This document shows positions 31,807 to 41,135 of a DNA stretch of 64,000 bases, piece by piece (the first letter of the stretch is position 1; every line of letters starts with the position of its first letter). Under the pieces are notes generated by a model. That model ran no database searches and was not told where the DNA came from. It worked only from the letters and a program-made list of their open reading frames with translations. This stretch comes from Verrucomicrobiota bacterium. Lineage in GTDB: Bacteria; Verrucomicrobiota; Verrucomicrobiia; Limisphaerales; PALSA-1396. Made by a program: the position numbers and the translations under genes. The DNA lies in assembly GCA_016200005.1 (NCBI GenBank), contig JACQFP010000020.1, positions 114,280 through 178,279 on the forward strand, read 5' to 3'.

Positions 31807-33087
31807 TCAATCCTCCCCAATGCAATAAAGGTGCGCGTCGGTGCGGAGAAATATCTGACCGTCGGAGATGGCCGGCGTGGCATTGCTCAATTCGCCCAGA
31901 TCATTCATCGCCAGGACCTCCAGCTTCTGCGGGTCGGGGCGAAAGACAGTGGTGACACCTTTTCGGCTCGTGACATACAACCGCCCGGCGGCCATCACGA
32001 CCGAACCCCAGCTTTCTCCGCCTTCGAGCCGCTCGATCCACCGAACTTTTCCCGTCGCGCATTCCATGCACTGCGCCGTCCCCGGTCCGGCGTTGACGAG
32101 GAAGACGTTTCCACCCACGACCACGCCGGAGCCAACGCGTTGAGTCTGTTTCTCCAGCCACAGCCGGTTGGAAGCAGTCACGTCGCCAACGCCGCCCAGC
32201 TTGAAACCAAACGTCGGTCCGTTGACCCATCCCGAAAATGCGACGCCGATTTCGCCGGACACCACCGGCGAAGGATAGACCAGATCAGCCAATGCTTCCG
32301 CCAATCCCTCGCAAAACCACAAGCGCCTGCCGGTCTTCGGATCGCAGGCGACCAACTGCGTGAGCATGCTGCATAGGATCTGGTCCTTGCCGCCGACCTT
32401 GGCGACGATGGGCGTACACCACGAGCCCCAATTTCCTTTGAGGAGGGTTTTCGGACCGCCAGGCTCGTCGAATTTCCAGAGCAGTTTGCCGGTCTTCAGG
32501 TCAAGCGCAGCCAGAAAGGCCCGCTCGCCCGGACCGAAGTTCAAGATGATCTTCCCGCGATGGAGAATCGGCGAGGAGCCGTAGCCCCATTCATTGCGCA
32601 CTTCACCGAGATCCGTTTTCCAAAGTTCTTTGCCGTCGAAGTTGTAGCAAAAGACACCGGCCGAACCGTGCCAGACCACGACGCGCGCGCCGTCGGCTAC
32701 GGGAGTTGATCCGCAGTAGGGATTCGATTGGTGCGTGGGTTCAACTGTGGGAAACTCGACCGTCCGCACCCAAAGTTCCTTGCCCGCCCGGCGGTCGAAG
32801 CAGTAAAGGTTTCGCTTCTTTCCCGCGTCTTCCGCACAGGTGATGAAGACGCGCCCATGCGAAACGATGGGGCTGCTGTTACCCGGACCCGGAAGAGTCA
32901 CCTTCCAGCGGACGTTATTCGTCGGTCCCCAATGGAGCGGGGCCTTGTCCTCCTGAGCGACACCGTTCCCGAAAGGCCCGCGGAACTGCGGCCAATCCCC
33001 TGCCCTCGCCGTCAGGGACAACAGCAAGGCAAGCACAACCAGCGTACGGAGAGATTTGGTGGGGGTTGGTTGAGCTATCTTAAACAT
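31807..33087 (-). CDS. PQQ-like beta-propeller repeat protein (secreted), copy 3
   Basis: The 426-residue protein has a signal peptide (LRTLVVLALLLSLTARA) and a mature start GDWPQFRGPFGNGVAQED. Blade motifs include LYCFDRRAGKELW, AALDLKTGKLLWKF, LVACDPKTGRRLW and AQCMECATGKVRW. It is more distant from copies 1 and 2 and resembles the BamB-like family of sugar- or membrane-associated propellers. It starts 9 bases after the stop of the SIR2-domain gene upstream and so may share its transcript. Confidence 0.88.
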   Translation of the reverse strand: MFKIAQPTPTKSLRTLVVLALLLSLTARAGDWPQFRGPFGNGVAQEDKAPLHWGPTNNVRWKVTLPGPGNSSPIVSHGRVFITCAEDAGKKRNLYCFDRRAGKELWVRTVEFPTVEPTHQSNPYCGSTPVADGARVVVWHGSAGVFCYNFDGKELWKTDLGEVRNEWGYGSSPILHRGKIILNFGPGERAFLAALDLKTGKLLWKFDEPGGPKTLLKGNWGSWCTPIVAKVGGKDQILCSMLTQLVACDPKTGRRLWFCEGLAEALADLVYPSPVVSGEIGVAFSGWVNGPTFGFKLGGVGDVTASNRLWLEKQTQRVGSGVVVGGNVFLVNAGPGTAQCMECATGKVRWIERLEGGESWGSVVMAAGRLYVTSRKGVTTVFRPDPQKLEVLAMNDLGELSNATPAISDGQIFLRTDAHLYCIGED

Positions 33088-33096
33088 GCATTTGTT

Positions 33097-34854
33097 TTAA
33101 TGAAATGGAAGGATGCTAATGAACACGTCAAATTTCGCCTTCGCCTGCTTTGCTTGCTCGAGAGAGCCGCCAAAGAGACCCGCTTTGAGAGGTCCCCAGT
33201 TTGAGCCTTGAGCTTCAATCTCCGCTTGGATTGTATTTGTGGCGCGGTCTCCTCCGAAACGCTGTCCTCGCCACGCGAAGCGACCGACCGGCCCCCACCA
33301 CCCGTTTTGAACTTCCCGACGGTTCTTGTCCGCATGTATGAGTCCGAAGAGATATTCAAATCGATCAAACGCCGTTTGGTATTCCTCCTCACCGGGGAGA
33401 TATTCTCGAAGCGGCAGACGGAGTTTTGAAAAAAGATAGTCGCTGATCGGAGTGTAATGCTTATCCAAAGCAGGAAGCAGGTGGCCGACCTCGTTTTCCA
33501 TTACGCGAATCGGGTAAACGACTGAACAAATGGAATCTTTTTCCTCTCGGTCATTTCTTACTTTTGCCCGCGTCGCGATAGAGGCAAAGTTTTGATAATT
33601 CCCTGCCGCTATCGCAGCGATTCCACTGCCATAGAGAAGCAAAAGCGCTGGGTACCGCCGCAGGCTCAGTAAATACGTCAACCCGCTTTCGCTTTTCGCT
33701 GAATTGGCGATTCGTTCGAGGCAATCCATCCAGATTTTTGCGTGCGCTTCATCTCCCCAATAGCAACCGGTGATCACAATCGCGAGTAGCGTTTCGCACA
33801 AGCCTTCATAAAGGATTAGTCGCTTGTTAAGTTCATCTGCCGGTGGCAGCCGAGTTTCGGCGGAGAATGTTGGCGCGTTTACTTCGGCGATCGTCTTCTC
33901 GGTTTCGTCAACCACCAAGTCACGAAGGCGAATCTTCGCGGCTGGGTCCACAAGGTAACGCTTTACCGCCGCCACAGCCATCTTGGCTGAAAGCGGATGA
34001 GGTGCAGCCATGTCTCCGAGTGCGCGCACTTTCACCCACAAACCCTCAAAGAATTGATTGCCGTCGCGAACCTGAATCACCTGTGCTTTCCGATGATCCA
34101 CAAGGCGTTTCGCTTGGCCAGCGAGCGGAGAGCGCGTCGCCCAGTAAGTTGTGAATCGGCGGGAAGGGCAGCGTTCGATTGCCGCACGGAGCGCGATATC
34201 CCAATCGGCTGACCACCCGCAAACGATCAAGCCGTATTCGTCCACGACACGATCCAGCAAGCTGCTCAAGGCTGGATCGTAGGTGGCGAGTTCGGATTCG
34301 GTATTCTTGATGCGAGTATCGAGGTAGTCACCGTGAAGCTTGATCAACGTAGCGCCCGAATGGGTCAGGGGGAGAGCACCCGCGACCTGGTCTGGCGTGC
34401 TGATGACACTTGGGGCAACCCCGACCTCCTCCAACGCTTTTTCAATCAAGCGATCAAAATTCGTCGTGATGATCACACGCGCATATCCTGTTGCGACAAG
34501 TTGAGCGATGGCTTTGTGTCCGGAGCTTGGAGATTTTAGGCCTTGCGCTCGCTCTTCTTCATTCGGTTCGAAATAGCTCCGGAGCAACTGCTGCCGCTCT
34601 GTGGGAGTCTTCGCGATCACATCGAGAAGCTTGCCGTAGTCGGGATCAGTTGCGTGTTCCTGCTTAAACCAAGCGGCTGGGTCAGGCTCGCAGTCTTCTC
34701 CCTCTAACTTTGCAACCTTCCGAATGAGGTCGAGGACTACCTCCCAACCGGTGGGAATTTCTGATGCGCGTGAGATGCCTGATCCAAGTAAGAGAGCGTA
34801 GGCGCCTTTGTTTGAATAAACCGAAAAAGCAAGGGAAACCATCGGATCAATCAT
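33097..34854 (-). CDS. SIR2-domain protein, candidate NAD-depleting defence effector
   Basis: The 585-residue protein has an N-terminal SIR2 fold: YALLLGSGISRASEIPTGW (NAD-binding), VIITTNFDRLIEKAL, LIKLHGDYLD (catalytic His) and GLIVCGWSADWD. About 300 further residues are helical without recognised motif. SIR2 proteins of this layout are abortive-infection NADases in phage defence (as in the DSR and Thoeris ThsA groups); the exact subfamily is not determined. It lies beside restriction-type genes at 35.3-36.7 kb. Confidence 0.85.
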   Translation of the reverse strand: MIDPMVSLAFSVYSNKGAYALLLGSGISRASEIPTGWEVVLDLIRKVAKLEGEDCEPDPAAWFKQEHATDPDYGKLLDVIAKTPTERQQLLRSYFEPNEEERAQGLKSPSSGHKAIAQLVATGYARVIITTNFDRLIEKALEEVGVAPSVISTPDQVAGALPLTHSGATLIKLHGDYLDTRIKNTESELATYDPALSSLLDRVVDEYGLIVCGWSADWDIALRAAIERCPSRRFTTYWATRSPLAGQAKRLVDHRKAQVIQVRDGNQFFEGLWVKVRALGDMAAPHPLSAKMAVAAVKRYLVDPAAKIRLRDLVVDETEKTIAEVNAPTFSAETRLPPADELNKRLILYEGLCETLLAIVITGCYWGDEAHAKIWMDCLERIANSAKSESGLTYLLSLRRYPALLLLYGSGIAAIAAGNYQNFASIATRAKVRNDREEKDSICSVVYPIRVMENEVGHLLPALDKHYTPISDYLFSKLRLPLREYLPGEEEYQTAFDRFEYLFGLIHADKNRREVQNGWWGPVGRFAWRGQRFGGDRATNTIQAEIEAQGSNWGPLKAGLFGGSLEQAKQAKAKFDVFISILPFH

Positions 34855-35293
34855 TCGTAATCCTCCTTGTCAAGATCGCCTCTCAGTAGCGCCACGAGGA
34901 ATTGGGTGTTACCGCGCCAAAGATTGATCACTCGTGCCATTAAAGGAGATTACCTTGACCTCGCTCCGGCAAACAAGGTGAAGTTGTCGGCGCTGTCCCC
35001 GACGACCTAGGAAGTTTCCTCAACTACGGAGAGAGTTTCTCCCCCCGGTTCGATTAATCCCGGCAGCGTGCCGAAGTCGCGCTCGCGGTTGGGATCGGCG
35101 GTCTTGCAGGTGGCGGGGATGCTGCTTTGCAGAAACACGATCAGGTCGGCCATCTCCTGTCACCCGAGCAACGACACCCCGCCGCTGATCTATCCCTGCC
35201 ACTTCAATGGTGGCTTTGTGCATTGGCCGAAGGAGAAGGCGCGCAATCCAAACGCCATCGTGAGCAACGAGTGGACGCGCGCGTTGCGAAGTC
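34855..35293. other. intergenic stretch with gene fragments
   Basis: This 439-base gap between two defence-type genes contains a fragment of a haem-protein tail on the minus strand (35007-35160) and a separate open stretch on the plus strand (35161-35290) that reads TPPLIYPCHFNGGF and then WPKEKARNPNAIVSNEW without a start. It is a recombination scar, not a working gene. Confidence 0.5.
35007..35160 (-). pseudogene. C-terminal fragment of a PVC-type cytochrome c-like protein
   Basis: The frame reads QEMADLIVFLQSSIP followed by an Arg/Asp-rich tail and stops at 35007. MADLIVFLQ is typical of the end of haem-binding domains in planctomycete/verrucomicrobial dehydrogenase-cytochrome proteins. 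No upstream part of the gene is present. Confidence 0.45.
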
Positions 35294-35758
35294 CTAAAAG
35301 CAAATGCTCCAAGTTGGATAGATGCCCTTCGCTCGGGCGAAGATTTCGGCTAAACTCAATTCGATGTATTTGCCATTTCCTGTGTTCACCAGGGCGAACT
35401 TAAACTGCTTCCGCAGGCTTTGGGCAACGAGCACCTCTGCACCGGTGAGTGCAAAGAAGTATTTGGAGAAGTCCGAGGCCAGTTTTTTCTTGGTGGATTT
35501 GATTTCGTAAATCGTAATCCTCTCAAGATTACGCTCGACGTCGGCTAGGTCGTTCAAATCCACCCGGCCAGCCAATTTGACGACATCGAATGCCCTGCCA
35601 TAGACAACTTTTCCCTTCTTGGCAAAGGCGACGAGAAGATTCTGCTTTTGCTTTCCAGTGGGAATCGAAAACCCAACCTTCTTTGCAGCGAGAATCTCTG
35701 CGGCTTTCTTCGCCGTTTTCTGGCTGGACTGAAACTCAAGTGCCACTTCGCCTTTCAT
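35294..35758 (-). CDS. hypothetical protein with possible PD-(D/E)XK nuclease-like motif
   Basis: The ATG at 35758 is preceded by AAAGGTGA and follows the XRE stop by 4 bases; a GTG at 35770 would overlap it. The 154-residue protein contains LERITIYEIKSTKKKL, an E-x-K motif after an Asp-rich segment, which resembles the core of PD-(D/E)XK or DUF3883-type nucleases, then YFFALTGAEVLVAQSL and KFALVNTGNGKYIEL. The nuclease assignment is an inference. Coupling with an XRE regulator suggests a regulated toxic or defence activity. Confidence 0.65.
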   Translation of the reverse strand: MKGEVALEFQSSQKTAKKAAEILAAKKVGFSIPTGKQKQNLLVAFAKKGKVVYGRAFDVVKLAGRVDLNDLADVERNLERITIYEIKSTKKKLASDFSKYFFALTGAEVLVAQSLRKQFKFALVNTGNGKYIELSLAEIFARAKGIYPTWSICF

Positions 35759-35762
35759 GGTT

Positions 35763-36065
35763 TCAGTCACCTTTTGCTCGCCGGGCTTTCGCCAACTTAC
35801 CAGAATAAGCAGCCGCGAAGTCTTCTATCCTCATCCCGAGCGCTTCGCAAACGAGGACGGTTTCTACGAAGTCAAGGCGGCGCTCCCCGCTCTCGTATTT
35901 GCTTACGTAGCTCTGCGGCAAACCCAGACTTGCCGCCACATCCGCCTGAGTCAGATTCTTTGCGACTCGCGTTTCCTTCAGGAATTCGCGGAAAATTTCG
36001 TCTGCCTGGGTGTATCTGGTCTTCGACACCCGACGATGATATGCGGCTTGCAATGGATAACCCAA
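35763..36065 (-). CDS. XRE-family helix-turn-helix regulator
   Basis: The frame gives 100 residues from ATG 36065; a GTG at 36029 (VSKTRYTQADEIFREFL) is a likely alternative. The HTH spans FLKETRVAKNLTQADVAASLGLPQSYVSKYESGERRL, canonical for Cro/C1-type DNA binding. The tail is basic. It is coupled to the possible nuclease gene downstream and divergent from the BsuBI/PstI domain gene 23 bases away, so it could control both, like a restriction controller protein or an antitoxin. Confidence 0.88.
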   Translation of the reverse strand: MGYPLQAAYHRRVSKTRYTQADEIFREFLKETRVAKNLTQADVAASLGLPQSYVSKYESGERRLDFVETVLVCEALGMRIEDFAAAYSGKLAKARRAKGD

Positions 36066-36087
36066 AACAGGATATTGTCGGTCGCGA

Positions 36088-36663
36088 ATGCTACACCAAA
36101 TTACAACAGCAGACGTTCAACTTGCGCTCGATAGCTTTGTGGAGGCCGGCTTGATCCGTGCGTCTTCACCGCCTCAAGCAGCCAGCATAAAGCGGTTTGG
36201 AAAAAGGCAGCGGGCGCTCATCAAAACCGTCGTCGAGGAGTTCTGCCCATGCTTCGTGCCGGCTGGAACGGTCGTTTACATCGGCGATGCAGAAGATAAG
36301 TTTTTGCACTTGGATGCCGACTATATGAAAAAGCTCGGCGGCGTCATTCCGGCGCCGGCGAAGATGCCGGATGTGGTTGTCCATGACACAAAGCGAAATT
36401 GGTTGCTCTTAATTGAGGCCGTAACGAGCGCCGGGCCTGTCGACAGAAAACGCCGCAACGAGTTGAAAGATCTGTTCGCCGGCTGCAAAGCGGGATTGGT
36501 TTTCGTCACCGCGTTTTCGACGCGCGATGTCATGCGGAGTTTCTTGACACAGATTTCTTGGGAGACGGAAGTGTGGGTTGCCGAAGATCCGGAGCATTTA
36601 ATTCACTTCAACGGGGAACGGTTCCTCGGTCCTTATCCCGATGTAATGCCGGAGGTCATCTGA
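36088..36663 (+). CDS. BsuBI/PstI-type restriction endonuclease, C-terminal domain only
   Basis: The 191-residue protein matches the C-terminal domain of BsuBI/PstI endonucleases: VYIGDAEDKFLHLDADYM, KMPDVVVHDTKRNWLLLIEA, VTSAGPVDRKRRNELKDLF and ETEVWVAEDPEHLIHFNGER. Full-length enzymes have about 315-325 residues, so the N-terminal DNA-recognition domain is missing; an in-frame TAA lies upstream of the ATG at 36088. No cognate methyltransferase is in the window. It may be an inactive relic or a short stand-alone form. Confidence 0.9.
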   Translation: MLHQITTADVQLALDSFVEAGLIRASSPPQAASIKRFGKRQRALIKTVVEEFCPCFVPAGTVVYIGDAEDKFLHLDADYMKKLGGVIPAPAKMPDVVVHDTKRNWLLLIEAVTSAGPVDRKRRNELKDLFAGCKAGLVFVTAFSTRDVMRSFLTQISWETEVWVAEDPEHLIHFNGERFLGPYPDVMPEVI

Positions 36664-36754
36664 TGCTCCCAGTCTGGTTCACCGGCTGGTTGCTTCCCAT
36701 CATGGGCCTCGTCGAACGCCGCTTTGCGGAACATCTGGCGCAGTCGAGCTGGTG

Positions 36755-38161
36755 TTACTTGGTTCCTGGACCGTGTTCAGGACCGCCTTTTTGTTCTGCG
36801 CGAACGGTTAGATCCACGTCCTGCAGTTTGTTGCCCAGTTTTAGCGAGGGAGTGCCGGGCGCGATGACCAGGATTTTCCCATGCACATCGCGAAGGCCAA
36901 CTTGACTTTGCTCCTCTTCCAACCGCACGGCCGGCCGGCCGGTCGTATCATAGACCGCACAGTTTTCAAAATCGATCCCGCCGAAATGGCTGGCATTGGT
37001 CGGGTTACGCGAGTGAAGGAGAATCGGCACGCGCGGTCCGCCGTCGCCCAGGTAAGGCGAAATCCAAGGGTTTCGGAAGGAGCAATTGACGAAGCGAACG
37101 CGGGCGCGGTCCGGGGATTTGTCATAGATCCGCACGCATTCCTTGCCGGTGTTTTCGGTGACGCAATCAATAAACTCGATCAATCCCATCGGCCCGTTGT
37201 CGCGCACGTTGCCGATGGCAATGCCGGCCACTCCGTTGATGCCTTGCTTGGGACCGGGTTCGGGCGGCGTGCGCCGGGCGTCCGTCATCCGGATGAGGCA
37301 ATGTTCAAATTTGATCGACACCGGTTGGGAATTAGTCGTGAGCGGCTTGAGATAGATCAAGACTTCGTTGCCGTTGTTATTCTCGAACACACAGTTGCGG
37401 ATCACGCAGTTGACGAGCCGCTGGTTCTCGCTGTCCGGTTCCAGATCGATGCCCGCTTCCGGCGCGGTGCCCCACGTGTTGGCGAAGGTGCAGTTCTCGA
37501 CCAGCAGATTGACGGCGCTGATAACGCTGAGGCCCTGGCGATGGTTGTCATAGGCGACACAGTTACGCAGCGTAATGTCCTCGCTCCAGCCGAGGTCGCC
37601 TCCGCCGTCCACGTAAACGCCATCTCCGCCGCTGCTTTCGATCCGCAAGCCTTCAACGAGCACGTGACGGCAGCCGCGCAACGCGAGTCCCATGCGCCAC
37701 TCTGCCTTGGTGTAGGGCGGGTTTTGATAATCGCGCTTGTGCATCCGCAAGGTCGCGCCGTAACCGCGCAGGACGAGGTTCGACTGGCCGACGGCGCTGA
37801 ACAAACTATCGCCCCCGCCACGGAACTCACCTTTCTTGGCGAGGACGGCAACGCCCGGTTCAAAGATGATCTCCTGTTGGCTGCACAGTTGCAGCGGACG
37901 CACGATCCAAGGCTCGCCCATGTAAGGGATGACGAGCGTCTTGGCGCCGGAGTTGAGGGCGGCTTGAAGAACCTCGGTCGAATCGTCCCGGTTGAAACCC
38001 CACCACGCGGCGTTGGCCGAGGTTCGTTTCCCGGTCGCAACTTCGCTTACGGCGACTGGATTGCGAACCGGTGGGTGATTCGTGACTGCGCCGAGAGTGG
38101 CGACGGTTTCCAGACCGGAGATCATCAGCAAGATCGTGATCGCACGCAGGGGCTTGAGCAT
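36755..38161 (-). CDS. secreted right-handed parallel beta-helix protein
   Basis: From ATG 38161 (MLKPLRAITILLMISG) the protein has 468 residues with a signal peptide. Repeats with alternating hydrophobic residues (NLVLRGYGATLRM, HVLVEGLRIESSGGDGVYVDGGG, LLVENCTFANTWGT, RLVNCVIRNCVFENN) form a right-handed beta-helix as in pectate lyases and polysaccharide-binding proteins. Catalytic residues cannot be named. It is probably extracellular and involved in polysaccharide degradation or binding. Confidence 0.8.
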   Translation of the reverse strand: MLKPLRAITILLMISGLETVATLGAVTNHPPVRNPVAVSEVATGKRTSANAAWWGFNRDDSTEVLQAALNSGAKTLVIPYMGEPWIVRPLQLCSQQEIIFEPGVAVLAKKGEFRGGGDSLFSAVGQSNLVLRGYGATLRMHKRDYQNPPYTKAEWRMGLALRGCRHVLVEGLRIESSGGDGVYVDGGGDLGWSEDITLRNCVAYDNHRQGLSVISAVNLLVENCTFANTWGTAPEAGIDLEPDSENQRLVNCVIRNCVFENNNGNEVLIYLKPLTTNSQPVSIKFEHCLIRMTDARRTPPEPGPKQGINGVAGIAIGNVRDNGPMGLIEFIDCVTENTGKECVRIYDKSPDRARVRFVNCSFRNPWISPYLGDGGPRVPILLHSRNPTNASHFGGIDFENCAVYDTTGRPAVRLEEEQSQVGLRDVHGKILVIAPGTPSLKLGNKLQDVDLTVRAEQKGGPEHGPGTK

Positions 38162-38356
38162 GACCGACACTATGAGGCGCTCCTGCCTCACGCGCAAGCT
38201 GTGAGCGGCGGCACTTGCAATCGGGGATGGGCAGGAGGCAGAACTATTTCCAGCGCGATCCGATCGAGATCAGCCTATGACCCTCCGTCGTGTAATCAGG
38301 AACAATGAACTTGACGAACATTTCTACACCGGGGTAAAAAGCGTGCAATCCAGCTT

Positions 38357-39388
38357 ATGAAAACCCGCGCTTTTTTCCCGGTGCTTTCCGTTGTCTTGGT
38401 CGCGAGTCTTTTACCGACGTTGCAGATGTCGTGTCACGCGGCAGGGATTCTTTATTACCCACGCACGGATGGCGCGGTCGTTGGTTTGAACGTCCCCGCC
38501 GGGACGCAGGCCATTCTCGTGCCCGCCTCGTCCTTCGCCGGGGCCAATCCCGGCGCAGGCCGCGAGACCGCGTTCGACCCGGAAACCCGCTTGCTTTGGT
38601 ATACTGCCACGGACAACCAGATTCATTCGGTCCACGTGGATGTGCTGACAGCAGGGCCGGGTATCACGAACGTTCCGGGCGCCATTATCGGAGGCAGCCG
38701 GCATGTGTTTATCGACTATACGCGGCGAAAGCTGCTCGTACCGATTACCGATGGCTCGATTCAAATGTACGATCTCGCAAACCAGCAGACTAACGGCTCC
38801 ATTCCGGCAACCTTTTTTACCGACGGGAATGTGGGGGCATTCCGTCACTTCGCCGCTGATCAGCGCGCCGGGACGTTGTGGTACGCCGCGACCGACGGTT
38901 GGTTTCGGGAGATGAACCCGGACACCATGAACCACACGGGAAGGATTATCTCGTTCAGCGCACAGACCGGCGCCAATCCGGGCGCATTCCGGCATTTGGT
39001 GGTTGATCCGATGCTCAACCTGCTGCTCTACGCGGTTACTGACGGCAGCGTGGCATCAATCGACCTGACCACGTTGCAAGCCGGAACGTTAACGATGTCG
39101 AGTGGAGCGTTCGACACCGTTGACCCTGGCGCTGGTCGCATCATCACGTACGATGTCCAGTTCTTGAAAGTGTCGATGGTGGTCGGTCCGCCCGGTCAAT
39201 GCTCACTCACCTGGCGCAGTCTGGGAACGAATTACGGCTACACGGTTGAATACCGCGATGCGTTGAACTCGGGGAATTGGACACCCGTGCCGCCGACCAA
39301 CCAATGGCCCACGACGCTGACCTCCCTCAGCAACCAACCGCTATCCGGATTGAGCCGGTTTTACCGCGTGGTCGCGCAGCCACAATAG
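38357..39388 (+). CDS. secreted beta-propeller-like protein with verrucomicrobial C-terminal domain
   Basis: The 343-residue protein begins with a signal peptide (FFPVLSVVLVASLLPTL). Repeats such as LLWYTATDNQIHSVHVD, KLLVPITDGSIQMYDL and TLWYAATDGWFREMN suggest a six- or seven-bladed propeller. The last 60 residues (YTVEYRDALNSGNWTPV to FYRVVA) match a C-terminal beta-sandwich common in this phylum, perhaps for surface retention. No enzymatic motif is seen. Confidence 0.72.
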   Translation: MKTRAFFPVLSVVLVASLLPTLQMSCHAAGILYYPRTDGAVVGLNVPAGTQAILVPASSFAGANPGAGRETAFDPETRLLWYTATDNQIHSVHVDVLTAGPGITNVPGAIIGGSRHVFIDYTRRKLLVPITDGSIQMYDLANQQTNGSIPATFFTDGNVGAFRHFAADQRAGTLWYAATDGWFREMNPDTMNHTGRIISFSAQTGANPGAFRHLVVDPMLNLLLYAVTDGSVASIDLTTLQAGTLTMSSGAFDTVDPGAGRIITYDVQFLKVSMVVGPPGQCSLTWRSLGTNYGYTVEYRDALNSGNWTPVPPTNQWPTTLTSLSNQPLSGLSRFYRVVAQPQ

Positions 39389-39542
39389 CCGAAGAAATGG
39401 TTTAGCGCCGGGAGTAGTCCTCCGGGCCGATTGCATCGCGCTCCGGGAGACACGATACTCATCCCCGGCCACGGCCCGATCCCTTTCCCATCTCCTGCGG
39501 CCATGACTTGCCACGTTCCAATTTCTTTGGAACACTTTGATC

Positions 39543-40922
39543 ATGTCAACCAAGCCTGCTTCCATTACGCGTCGCCGTTTTCTGACTGATTCAACCAAAG
39601 CCGCCACCGCCATTGCCGCGGCAAATCTTTTGTTGCGACCGGGCCGCGCGCCCGGTGCGCCCCGGCGTCTGTCGCCAAACGAGAAACTGAACATCGCCTT
39701 CATCGGCGTTGGAGGTCAGGGCGGCGCGGACCTTGATTCAGTCACGCGCGCCGAAGATGTCAACGTGGTTGCGCTTTGCGATGTGGACGAAAACCGGCTC
39801 AACAGCGCGGGCGCAAAATTCCCCGCGGCGAAACGCTACCGGGACTATCGCAAGTTGCTCGAAACCGAGAAATCCGTGGATGCGGTCACAATGGGCATAC
39901 CAGACCACAGTCATGCCCCGGCGAGCATGATGGCGATCAAACTTGGCCGGCACGTTTATTGTGAGAAGCCGCTCACGCGCACCGTAAAAGAGGCGCGCGC
40001 GCTGACGCTCGCCGCGCGTGAAGCAAAGGTGGCCACGCAAATGGGCAACCAGGGAATGGCCTTCGAGGGCAACCGGCTCATCAACGAGTGGCTCGACGAC
40101 GGCGCCATCGGCGCGGTGCGCGAGGTGCACGTCTGGTCCGACCGTCCGACGCATCGCGGCAAGTTGCCATTCTGGTGGCCGCAGGGCGTGGACCGACCGA
40201 CCGACACGCCACCCGTACCGGCGACATTGGATTGGGACTTGTGGTTGGGGCCGGCACCGATGCGCGCGTATCATCCGGCCTATGTGCCCTTCAAATGGCG
40301 CGGCTGGTGGGATTACGGTTCCGGCGGTCTCGGCGACATGGGCATCCACAATCTCGCGCCGGTATTTTCGGCGTTGAAGCTGGGCGCGCCGGCGAGCGTT
40401 CAAGCGAGTTCCACTCCCATCTTTCCGGATAGCGTTCCGGTGGCGAACGTCGTGCATTATGAGTTCGCCGCGCGCGGTGAACTGCCGCCGGTGAAGTTGC
40501 ATTGGTATGACGGTGGCATCATGCCGCCGCGTCCCGTGGAACTCGAAGATGGTCGCGAGTTGAATCGTGAAGACGGAATCATCTTCGTCGGCGACAAAGG
40601 CAAGATGCTCGTCACGGGCTGGGGCGGGGAAAACCCGCGCCTGATTCCTGAATCGCGCAACCGGGATTACCAACGACCGCCGAAAACTCTGCCCCGCTCC
40701 GTGGGCCATCACAAGGAGTGGTTGCTGGCCTGCCGCACCGGCTCGCCGACGCGATCCAATTTCGACTTCGCCGGTCCGTTGACGGAAGCGGTGTTGCTCG
40801 GCGTGGTTTGCGTGCGCAACGGCGGCGACAAGCTTCTCTGGGACAGCGCGAAGGTCGCGACGAATGAACCGGAGGCGAATCGCTTTCTCCACTACGAATA
40901 CCGCAAGGGCTGGGAACTGTGA
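39543..40922 (+). CDS. Tat-exported Gfo/Idh/MocA family oxidoreductase
   Basis: The ATG at 39543 is favoured over a TTG two codons upstream. The 459-residue protein has a twin-arginine signal (TRRRFLTDSTKAATAIAAANLLL), a Rossmann domain with FIGVGGQGGADLDS, and the EKPLTRTVKEA motif near the nicotinamide. A C-terminal alpha/beta domain has FKWRGWWDYGSGGLGDMG. Such periplasmic NAD(P)-dependent sugar oxidoreductases are abundant in Verrucomicrobia and act on sugars or their derivatives. No operon partner is evident. Confidence 0.93.
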   Translation: MSTKPASITRRRFLTDSTKAATAIAAANLLLRPGRAPGAPRRLSPNEKLNIAFIGVGGQGGADLDSVTRAEDVNVVALCDVDENRLNSAGAKFPAAKRYRDYRKLLETEKSVDAVTMGIPDHSHAPASMMAIKLGRHVYCEKPLTRTVKEARALTLAAREAKVATQMGNQGMAFEGNRLINEWLDDGAIGAVREVHVWSDRPTHRGKLPFWWPQGVDRPTDTPPVPATLDWDLWLGPAPMRAYHPAYVPFKWRGWWDYGSGGLGDMGIHNLAPVFSALKLGAPASVQASSTPIFPDSVPVANVVHYEFAARGELPPVKLHWYDGGIMPPRPVELEDGRELNREDGIIFVGDKGKMLVTGWGGENPRLIPESRNRDYQRPPKTLPRSVGHHKEWLLACRTGSPTRSNFDFAGPLTEAVLLGVVCVRNGGDKLLWDSAKVATNEPEANRFLHYEYRKGWEL

Positions 40923-41135
40923 GAAAAAATGCCGTTGCGGTGCGCGTAGGGGTACGACGGTTGGGGCACGGCATACTGGCCAGAGTGGTTTTGGGAGCAG
41001 CGCGGGAAAGCGAAGCGGCATGGCGCTCTGCCGGTGAAGTGCAAAACCTGACGGAGGTTTGGACGCGCCCCGTAACACCGAATTTCGAGTCGGCAACTCG
41101 CCGGTTGGAAAACCGGCGTTACGCTGCCCTTATGC

